DNA from: Crambe crambe
Taxonomy: Eukaryota > Porifera > Demospongiae > Poecilosclerida > Crambeidae
DNA: 64,000 nt
NCBI GenBank assembly: GCA_963924555.1
Contig: OZ004583.1
Coordinates: 186,001-250,000 of the forward strand
Direction of reading: 5' to 3'
The first letter of the stretch is position 1. Each line of letters starts with the position of its first letter. The position numbers were made by a program, and so were the translations under genes. A model generated the notes under the pieces. It had not been told where the DNA came from, ran no database searches, and saw only the letters and a list, made by a program, of their open reading frames with translations. Positions 53,001 to 64,000 of this stretch are shown here, piece by piece.

Positions 53001-56000
53001 TAACATCTCCTGGGGTGGATATTCCTGACCTCATCCAATTGAGAGCAGCATGTGGAAAGAATCATTACAGCCTGGGTTTGCTGTCCATGCTGGAGGCCAC
53101 CTCCTTCCCAGGCCTTGACCAAGAAAAGAAGAAGATGCTAATGAAGGTAGAGAAGTTCATTGCAGTATATAGGCGACTCACCAACAATTTATTTCAGGAA
53201 TCGTATAACCATCTTTTGCAAGAGCAGCAACAGCAAAATCAGCATTTAACAGACTCTTCACATACTACTCGCAATCCTCCCACAAAGGAAGCAGCCTCTC
53301 AGCAGCCTCCTCCCCTTTTGGTCCACAGCTCTGCCACCAGTATGGAATTCATCCCTCAGTCTCCTGTCTCTCCTCCATCACAACCAATTGCTTACTACAA
53401 GCTGTTTGGTCGTGAGGCTGCTGGCAGCAATGTCAAAGTGCGCCTTGTCGATAAACACTTCTCTGGTTTGGGAATAGAGGTAACGTAACTTCTTTAATGG
53501 ATAATAATCCGTCAGAAATTTATAGAGTCTATGATATAGCTTTGGTAAATTTTTATGTTGGACATAGCTAATTGTGAGACAGAGACCAAAACAGAAAACG
53601 AATAACTCTTAAAACCAGTAACACTCAATGTGAATCTTCAGTATGATACCTAGATTCACTTTTGACTGTTAACAGGCTAAGTTGGTCATGAGCATTTAAT
53701 GTCTTACTCTAGGTACCAGCTGAACCCAACTGCAAGCTGATCGTCAGAAATCTCAAACCGAATGAGGCTTATGTTTTTGCAGTAGCAGCTTATAGCTCTC
53801 AAGGAGAGCTTATCGATAAGGCCATTGGTCAAACTAGCCGACCTTTCATAGCTGCTTATTCTCTCCCTCTACTAACAGCATGGGGATACTGTTGCCAGGT
53901 GGGTGTGTCACTTACTAAGTAGAAACTCATCCATAATTACATTCTATTAGTCTGCCTTCCTTTCTGGAGTAACAAGTATTGCAATGAAGTCAAGCAAGAT
54001 TCTGTGGGATCACTTTGTGTTTGACAGTGACAGTGATGGTGTGAATGCTGATAGTGATAAGTTTGTCTACTATCAATTGAATAAATCGATCATCAGCTCA
54101 AGCCTGTCCACACATCTGAGGCAATTTGTGTCTTCCATATTGATCTCTGTCCACCTCTCTCTCATTCAAAGTGGTCTGCTCATGAACCAAGTCTCCACAC
54201 GTGGTCTCCTACTCCCAAATCAATTGGAAAGAATTGAGCTGGTAAGGAAGTTGTTGGTTGCTCTGGAAGTAGCAGGCATGGTGAATGATGCTCACCTCTG
54301 TCTCCAAATTGTGATTAAGTGCTATGGTTTGTTGGCTCCACTGCTTCAACACGGTATTGGATCTTGGCCACCACTGTTTGAGGTTCTGCTACATTGTTAC
54401 ACCGTTCTGACAGAACTTCCAGACAATGTGATCAGCACTCCTCACATTCCAGTCACCTCTGCCATCCATCACATGATAGCAGTCATCAGTTACAATGTGG
54501 GAAAGGTCAGAGTCATCTTATTTTATAATTTGGTACATCATCTGATACTATGACACTTGTAGGTGGTCCTGTCTAAAGGGAATAGGGTTGCCAGCTCCCA
54601 CTTTGGCAATGTTACCAAATACCTGCTCTACCAGACACTGCCTGGAGCTTACAAGCTGGACATTGATCACACAATTAATAAAGGGTCATTGTCCTTCAAT
54701 GCCATCAACAGCCCCACCCCTACCTTTGTCTCCTCTGCTGCTGGCTCCTCTGTCTATATCACCAGTCCTAAAAAGTCAAAAAAGAAAGGAAACCGTTTAA
54801 AAAAATCCTTGGAAAATATTCCAGATGAAATGAAATCTGTTCAGTATAAGGCCATGGAGGCATTTTTGCTTAGATTCAATAATAACTTAACAGATGAATT
54901 TGAGCTCCATGGAGGGGAAAACCCTATATTATTACATGCTGTTATAGCCAACCTCTCATCAGTTCAAGCTCACAAAGAAGTACACAAGTTTCGAAGAAGG
55001 CCCCCATATCTGGAGATATTAGTACACTTGTTGAATTCATCTCTGATGAAAGGTTATGTTGATAAGGTGATGGAATGGATACAAGAGGCTTTTCAGTGGC
55101 TATCAAGGAGGAACGATCTCCTCCTCACCTCCCGTCTAGCTCCCAACCAGGCTAAACATAGTGATACACAGAGAAGTCGAATGAAGTTCAACAAAATGTC
55201 CCGTGCAATGTCACCATTTCTTGGCTCTACAAATACAAGAACCTCAGTAAAATCAGGCAGGGTTTCACCAACTGGTTCTACTGTTAGCAAACAGCCTGGC
55301 TCACCACGATCTGGCTCGCCACGACCTGGCTCACCACGAGCTCAGTCCCCCACTGGTTCTATAAATAGCAAACGACCTCTGTCTGCTGGTGGTTCCACCA
55401 ATAGCAAAAGACCTCAGTCCGGGTCATCAGGAACCACAAGTGGTAAGTCTGCAGCCTCAGGTGGTACTGCAGGAACATCAAGAAGGGAAGCCTCACAGTC
55501 TACCACCACGAAGAGATTTACCACCAAGAGGGCCCTTGCATTCATCAACCAAGCTGCTGAACTCTCGCAGAAGGTCAAAATCACTAAGGATGATTTGGAG
55601 TTCAAGTCCTGCATGATTCTGGTCACCAGCCTCCCTGAAATGTGGCTCAACTATAGAAATAGGTATAGATTGAATGCTATGTATGGGTAGCTAGGCAGTT
55701 GATCTTTGAGAGCTTACTTTAATCTAAGACTCTTGCTACAATCTAGATTACCTGGTTCATTATAGTTGCAGTATTGTTAATTGGGATAATGTCAAGGTTA
55801 CCTCACAGGAAGCGTTTGCAGACAGCCAGCAGTGATGAGCTACCATGGAGATCTCAGGCCAACCTGATAATGGCTACCTGCTACCACAGTCAGATTCTTG
55901 GACACCTGGCCGAGTTCATGAGGGAACAGATATTCGAGAGGGAGGAGGGAAAGTGTGTGGATGAAGGATTGAGGTTTGACTCTGTCGGTACGATTATTGA

Positions 56001-59000
56001 AGGAGCTATCCCTCAATTCCTACCAGCTCTTGCTGGCCAGGGCAATAAGGTACTCCATACCTTATCATAATCTTAATCCTCATTCTCTCGTCCCTATTGT
56101 CTGCAGTGCCTGACAACACCCAAACTGCATGCATTGGTAACTGGAGAGTTTCACCGTATTAATAGTGCACAAGTTTACTCCCAACGAGCAGCAACCTATG
56201 CCCGATCTCCCCAGACTGTTATTTTCGAAGAAATGCGTTTTTTAATGACCCATTTCCAGCGAGCTGCTGTCCTGGCTCTGAGGGGCTCCCACTGGATCTT
56301 ATTACAAAATGTGGCACGTTCACTCCTAAATGCTATCAACAGCCTTGTCCTCGCTATCTCAAAGCTGAAGAAAAAGCCCTCAGCTTTGAACCTGGCTGCT
56401 CTTTATGGCATTGCTTGCAGACCTTTATACCACATAGCAGATGCCCTCATTGATTTAATTGTGGAACATGATATAGGATCCATCCCTCAAGTTGCCTCTT
56501 TAAGGTTCACAAATCACCTGGATGATGCTAATGAGGTGAATGTGGCAGTCATAAGGAGAGTGGTCTTTTTGGCAGTGCACACTCTACATGCACACAACCA
56601 CTGGGAGAAGGTCATCAGTCTCTGCCTTCGCTTTGACAATGCAACCAGGTACATCTGTACTCATACCATTCTATATCATAAGAATTTGTATAGAGAATGT
56701 GATTACCTTATTTTCTCTCTTAGGCACTCATTTGTTGATCAGCTGGTTCCAGTTATTTGCTCGGCTCAGGTTAAGCTCTTGGAACGTATTTCCGTTGAGT
56801 CCCATTCAAAGGATAAGCCATCCACCCCCGTTAATGACCCTGGAATCAAAGGCCAAAACCTGTATGGTACTGTGGGCCACTCCCTCTTCCTAGTCCCAAA
56901 GGAGCTGATGAATGCTGCAGGGGTTGCAGAGAGGATCAAACTCATAGAAAAGACTGGAAAACATGCCAAATCAAAATGCCATCGAGTACTGATGCAGTGC
57001 CGAAGATATCTACAGGGATACATAGCCAGTCTGAGGCAGCCGGAGTTAGGTTATATTCAAGAAATGCAGTCTTGTAGTGGTGGCACAGATACTATGGGGC
57101 TAGGTAAAACAGATTTAGCCACATTCAAAAAGTGCAAACTCCCTTTTGTCATTGAGTCTTATGAGAAGGCAGTTCAGACATTTGAAAAGCATCGGGAGAA
57201 GAGTTGTACTGTGCAGGCCATGAATGAGCTTGGTAATGTGTTCTTGATATCTGGAAACTTCAGGTTGTTAATTTATACTTGTGCTTATAAATAATATCAA
57301 ACAGAGCTGTCATGATTGTTTGTAGGTTGGCAGGTGAGTGGTGGTTGAATGGACTTAGCTTGATGTTGAAGGTTGACAACCCCCTTTTCTCATGGAGGAA
57401 GATCTCCCCTGCTGGATTAAAGGGATGTGGTTTATGGGAGTGTCTTCTGGGGGCATGGATGGGAGCAAAACTTCTAAAGTAAGAATCATGAAAGACTAAG
57501 CCTTCATTGTTACTGTACTAAGGAGACCCCTGTGATTATTATTGTAGGTACGTATATAATCGGCAACTCGACATACGGTTAGAATGTGCTCTACTATCGT
57601 CCTCCCTACTCAAGGCGGCTCTTGCTTACTCCCTCCCCTCCCCTCCCTCTGACATGGCTTATGCCACTCTAGACCTACCTCACTTCATAGGAGAGGGAGG
57701 ACCCTTTCCCTTCCCAGGGGTAGACCTCTTCTCAGATTTATTCAGATTCAGCCCTTCCCACCTCCTTTCCACTCTTAGTTGGTGCTCTGAGGAACTGGTC
57801 ACCAGAGGATATGCTTTAAAGGTCTGACAATTGCATTAAAATCATGACCTCCACTTATATTATTCTCTGACTTTCACACTCTACCAGGCTCTCCCAATAT
57901 TGTGGTTCTACCAGCATGTGGCATCGTCAATATGTCGATCTGTGGAGCAAGTGGTTAGGGCCAAGATCCTGCGTCTTCGTGCTCTGACTGAGCTCTCTTT
58001 CTTCAACCTGGCACTTTATGAACTCCATCTGATCCTCTCAGGAATTGATCTCCCACAGGAAATTGTCCACTGGCCACAACCACCCGAAGTACCCTGGGTA
58101 GGTATAGTTATACTCACACCATCCTAACAACAACAACAATAACAACAACAAAAATAGACTAGATGATACATTTCCCCCCCTCAGACTCTTGGGAAGTTTC
58201 AAGATGACCTGCCTATCACATCATCAGGCAACCATAAGGTGATTGTGAACCTGATTGAGAGACCTTTGAGACCTAGGCTGGAGATGCTCTATGGAACACT
58301 CAACACTACTAACCTGACACTGGCCAGGGCAAAACTGTACATGGCACTGGCATGTACCCAATCCACCACTCCACTTCCCCCTCCCGTCCAACCTCCTTCC
58401 TCCCCTCCAAACCCCTCTCAGTCTGGAGCAGATGCTACCCCCAATGTCAGCAATTCAAACAGCAGACTCACCAGTTCTGCTGAAAGGCGAACAGCAACCA
58501 GATCAGTCCTGCTCCATGCTACTGAAAAAATACTAACAATTCTTTGTCAGCAATTGGAAGAGGATACTGATGGAGAGTGTGCTGATGTGAGAGTGGAAGC
58601 ATTGTTAGAGCTAGCAAGAATGACTTTGATTTTCCAGCGTTCCATTAACAGTTATCAAATCAGTCTTCAGGCTCTGCGTTTGCTTCAAATACTGGAAACC
58701 AAAAGACCAGAAAAGTTGAGGGAGTTGGATATTCGGCTGTGGTTTCAATGTCGTAGCCTGATGATTCATAGTGTGGTGGGCCTTGAGGGAAAACCGGGGG
58801 GAGAAACTGTATTGCTGGAAGTGGGGGAGCTAGGGGCAGAATGTGAGAAGATAGGAGACGTGGAACTTGCTGCAGAGATTGAGTTTGCCGCAGCCGAGCA
58901 TGCTCTGTCCCTTCTCCCATGTCAGCTACAAGCTGCTATCCAACACTCACAGGTAGCTAGCTAGTTAGCTAGTTTCAAGAGTGAGGGAGTTAGCTACATT

Positions 59001-59599
59001 TTCTTTGACCCAGAATGGTATAGACCATTATGTACAGTAGCTATTATTCATTCTCTCTCTTACCAGTGAAATTCTCTTATTCATTTAGCGGTGCGTAGAG
59101 CTGCTCAATTCACTTGAGGAATTATCCCACAGAGGTCAACTGCTTTCCTTCAAGGCATCACTCCTGCTGGCCGACACCACTTCCATCCAGGCAACAGAAC
59201 ATGACACTGGTAGTGAGGATGGAAAGACACTTGTTCATCAACAGATGATTGAAGTATTTGATGGGCTGATGAGAAACATCAAAAAACAGGTATTTGCCTA
59301 TAAATGTTATGAAAATTTTAATTATGATAATTCCCATAGCTTGACAATGAACAGCTCTCAATCAATATTCACAAGCCTCACCGCTTGATTCTGGCTTCCT
59401 GTTTGCTACGACAGGGCCACACCTACATCCTGCTGGGCAGTGCAGAAAAGGAGATGGAGGGGAGAGACATCTGCTTTCAAAAGGCACAGAAATGCTTCCA
59501 TGAAGGGCTACAGGTCCTCAACAACTCATCTCACTCGGATGGCAGTCTTCTAGCTGAACTCCTGGTTGCTAATGGTGAGCTAACCAACCAGCTGTAGCT

Positions 59600-59634
<35 letters not shown>

Positions 59635-61094
59635 ATGTTGTTGTTATAATTATTATGATAGGCTGGGCTCTGAGTTTGGCAGCTAATGGGTATAAATTGG
59701 ATGAAAGCATCTCTTCTCTTCTCTTGGGTAGGAAAATCGTTAATAACACCACAAACTACAAGTGAGTATGACATCATTAGCTGTCTTGAGTGCATGGGAG
59801 AATAATTGTTTTAATATCTACCAGGCTTGCAACCACGCTGTTCCTCACATTAGCTGAGGTTAGTAACAAGAGATGTAAGCAATCAAGTATTTTCAAGGCA
59901 GTCAGTCAAGAATCAGGAATTTCAGCAACTTCCGAACTGACTGATCTCAAACTTGAGTTGGAGCGAGAAAGAGGGAAGGAAAAAGCCTATGCATGGTCTA
60001 TGATCAGACTGGCTCTGAGAACATCCACAGCTCAACAATCTCTACGAGGACTTGTATCAGCAACTCGTGATGAGTCTATGACTGCACCTCTACCACTTAG
60101 AGCTTTGAAGGACTTGCCTGATTTCTTGCTCCTGGAGTTATGTTCTAACAATAATGACATCCTCCTCACACTCAATAGCAAACTTGTCGTCTTACCTGTG
60201 GAATCTCTCTTACAAACTACACTGGTAGCACAAGTCAAGAAAGCTAATGTGGAGTTGAGTTGGTTTAGTATCATCAGTTGGTACTATCGTCTGCTCCAGC
60301 GCTGTTACTGGCAGAAAGCATCCCTCAAACTCACTGATTCTGCGTGGGGTCTCAATCATCATTCTGTTACTCCTGCTCTTCACAGAAAATGCAAAGCCAC
60401 TCTCCATTTCCTCACCACTCACTGTCCACAGTTCAAATCCTGTCTGATTCCTCGAAACATATTGCACTTCAGTGTGACTGGTCACACCGGACCCTGTGAA
60501 AACCTAGCAAGTGAGACCGAAGTCACTGTATTGTGGTGTAAAAATTCTTTCAGTTCTTCTCCCGAGATGGCAATATCAGATAGAATTACTTGCTATATAG
60601 CAGCCAACTCCAGGACTGTGACGTCGCCAACTCATTTTACTGCCCAGCAGTTGGGCTTGGAGACACATATACTCCACACCTCACTTGAAAAACTTACCAA
60701 GTTGCACGAGACTTGGAAAGCTTTAGCGAAAGAAGCTCAGGATTTCATGGATATCAAAGCAAACTTGCTACCCATCTCTCGCTCACCTGCCAAACAGAGA
60801 AAGTCTGAAAAGAGCTTGCAGCCACCAGATGTATTAGTCCAAGGAATCACCAAAGCTCTCAAGCAAACTGCCAGGCTATTCAAACTCAAAACTAAAAATG
60901 TAAGTTATTACCTACAACAACTACATTCGCAGGCTCTATGTTATCCTCTTTCTCACTAGTTGCCTAGACTGGAGGTGTACACTGTCCCTGACCTGGTGAG
61001 AACTATGGAGCCTTTCATCCTGGCTGGTTTCAAAGGTAATCCATACCATTTCTTCAAAGAACTTCTCTTCACTAAACAAGAACTACTTAGCTAG
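50100..61094 (+). CDS. CFAP54: CFAP54, large ciliary central-apparatus protein
   Basis: About 25 exons with roughly 8-9 kb of coding sequence, start at 50100. Early blocks match CFAP54: HNAFLLSLTICQKMMSYGHV, EYLVWCVICMECSVPLMALK, IFARRALDKVHELAKFEAM and YKEATVKLGILIFKRSIFES. The middle has a fibronectin-III-like segment (CKLIVRNLKPNEAYVFAVAA, 53716-53900). A Ser/Pro/Gly-rich tandem linker lies at about 55240-55500. Helical repeats (TPR-like) continue to about 60950. The last exon (60961 on) gives YTVPDLVRTMEPFILAGF and reads to TAG at 61094, which I take as the end. CFAP54 belongs to the C1 central microtubule projection of motile cilia and is needed for beating. It is convergent with p38, 155 bp between stops. 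Confidence 0.88.
53600..53690 (+). mobile_element. Fragment of the 4581-5018 MITE family in CFAP54 intron
   Basis: CTAGATTCACTTTTGACTGTTA is shared with the element in the CCDC115 intron, with a similar preceding ATGAT word. Ends are eroded. Confidence 0.55.
55245..55480 (+). repeat. Coding tandem repeat, Ser/Gly/Pro-rich linker of CFAP54
   Basis: Short units encoding GSPRSGSPRPGSPRAQSP and two GSTNSKRP(L/Q)S-type units form a low-complexity linker inside the open frame. They are recent DNA-level duplications (CTCACCACGA words). Confidence 0.7.
59605..59640 (+). repeat. (GTT)n microsatellite in CFAP54 intron
   Basis: About ten GTT units follow the exon ending LLAELLVAN. Confidence 0.85.
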
Positions 61095-61249
61095 CTAAAC
61101 TAACTTCTTGTAACAGTAATATTAAGGATAGCTACATGTATAGCATTCATTTTCTCATTATAATTCAGGATAAATAAAAAGTTACAGAGTACAACATTAA
61201 TTAGTTGATTTGTAGTATTCCTATTTCTCAGGCTATAAAAAGAATATCT

Positions 61250-63140
<1,891 letters not shown>

Positions 63141-63355
63141 CTACATTAAATCATGCCAGGGTAAAACTTGTATATTTCAAGAGATACGACTGATTGAAAA
63201 AGTGATTTAAAAATCAATAAAAACATATCAAAAAGAACGTACACAATGTGTACGTTTATTGTAAACATATGGAAATTTAATTCGGAAACACAATTAGAGA
63301 GTTACAAAGAAGAGGTTCAATCATAAAATTAATTACATCTAAGGCCATACCAATA

Positions 63356-63504
63356 CGATTTTATGTTGCTCGGGCCCTACCGACCCACTAAAATTAAGAT
63401 TGCATTCAATAATGATACTCTAGATAAAGCACACCTAATGTCTGCATTGCAATATTGGCTAGTGAGGCCTGAAAGTAATATGATGATTACTGTGGAAATT
63501 TAGA

Positions 63505-63535
<31 letters not shown>

Positions 63536-63750
63536 TTTTTACTACCTCACAATAAGTCAGTATTGAGCTTTCAAGATATTATTGCATGCCGAGGATAGGG
63601 ATGATGAAGAAAAGTGCATTCATGACAGTATTTATTTCCTCCATCATATTCTGTCCATCAGTGCTTGACATGTCTAGTTATCATTATCATTTTCAAACTG
63701 ACCTACCTACCCATCAGTCAGCATATTTTCACCCGAGCAACATAAAATCT
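63356..63750. mobile_element. MITE-like element with 18-bp perfect inverted ends
   Basis: GATTTTATGTTGCTCGGG at 63357-63374 is matched by CCCGAGCAACATAAAATC at 63733-63750. The interior is AT-rich and includes a (TA)n run at 63508-63533. No coding capacity. It lies in the p38 intron. Confidence 0.6.
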
Positions 63751-63940
63751 AGAATTGTGTGAGTAACCCTATCACCTGCATAAAATCATGCCAGGGTAAC
63801 CCTATCATGTCACCTACATACAACCCTGTGAAGATATCAAGTAACCCTATCACCTATAATTATACTGAGAACTTCTTGAAAAATAGTGGACCATGAGAGG
63901 GATTGCTGTACAATTTTTGGCTATCTTTAAGAATCACAGG

Positions 63941-63970
63941 ATACAGTGGAACCTCAAAATTATGGACACA
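63941..63970 (+). mobile_element. pogo/Tigger-like terminal repeat
   Basis: ACAGTGGAACCTCAAAATTA is close to the canonical start of pogo/Tigger-derived elements. The element would run past the window edge or be truncated. Confidence 0.35.
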
Positions 63971-64000
63971 GCTTTTTGAGAAGATATCAAGTAACCCTAT

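Larger units (their letters stand above)
63141..64000. repeat. p38 upstream intron with repeated exon/intron fragments
   Basis: Words from the 5' edge of the p38 exon at 63082-63140 recur: AAGATATCAAGTAACCCTATCACC at 63832-63855, AACCCTATCACCTGCATAAAATCATGCCAGGG at 63768-63798 (corresponding to 63131-63161), and GATATCAAGTAACCCTAT at 63983-64000. No other coding exon was recognised in this stretch. Confidence 0.7.

Overview
The window looks like a piece of a compact early-branching animal genome, most likely a demosponge (Amphimedon-like). Reasons: every gene is eukaryotic with GT-AG introns, mostly 50-150 nt long. The set mixes metazoan-type genes (polybromo, p38 MAPK, PXK, a LAP2/LEM protein, an NSE3/MAGE protein, class A GPCRs) with intergenic gaps of only 50-400 bp. 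No bacterial operon, rRNA, convincing tRNA or CRISPR array was seen. The organism assignment is inference from gene content and compactness.

Layout. 1-10.0 kb: two inverted paralogs of a beta-helix/multi-TM surface protein (1-947 minus, cut by the window edge; 6096-10022 plus) flank a secreted C45-type Ntn hydrolase (1982-4010) and CCDC115/VMA22 (4342-5663 minus). 10.1-17.4 kb: polybromo (PBRM1). 17.6-19.3 kb: proteasome subunit PSMD6/RPN7 (minus), head-to-head with a PX-BAR sorting nexin (19.4-24.9 kb). 25.1-33.3 kb: a nine-exon NSE3/MAGE gene (minus) whose 6.2-kb intron 5 holds three intronless GPCR genes on the opposite strand. 33.5-40.5 kb: PXK pseudokinase, glutathione S-transferase, APEX2 (minus) and a LEM/LAP2-like inner nuclear membrane protein. 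40.8-47.3 kb: a divergent hydroxyethylthiazole-kinase-fold (ThiM-like) protein on the minus strand, whose 3.7-kb intron carries a large composite palindrome. 47.5-61.1 kb: RFT1 and the very large ciliary gene CFAP54. 61.2 kb to the edge: a p38 MAP kinase (minus, 5' end beyond the window).

Most genes are housekeeping and unrelated in pathway. The common theme is genome maintenance and chromatin (polybromo, NSE3, APEX2, LAP2-like), membrane traffic (CCDC115, sorting nexin, PXK, RFT1) and signalling (GPCRs, p38). Several pairs are divergent with 85-240 bp between start codons (PSMD6/SNX, NSE3/PXK, APEX2/LAP2-like, ThiM-like/RFT1), which suggests shared promoters. Some upstream regions carry NRF1-like GC palindromes.

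The most unusual features are the GPCR cluster nested inside the MAGE-gene intron, the ThiM-fold animal protein with lost catalytic motifs and a long disordered insert, the nested foldback element at 44.0-46.8 kb, short introns consisting almost wholly of microsatellite, and repeated fragments of a p38 exon in the intron upstream of it.
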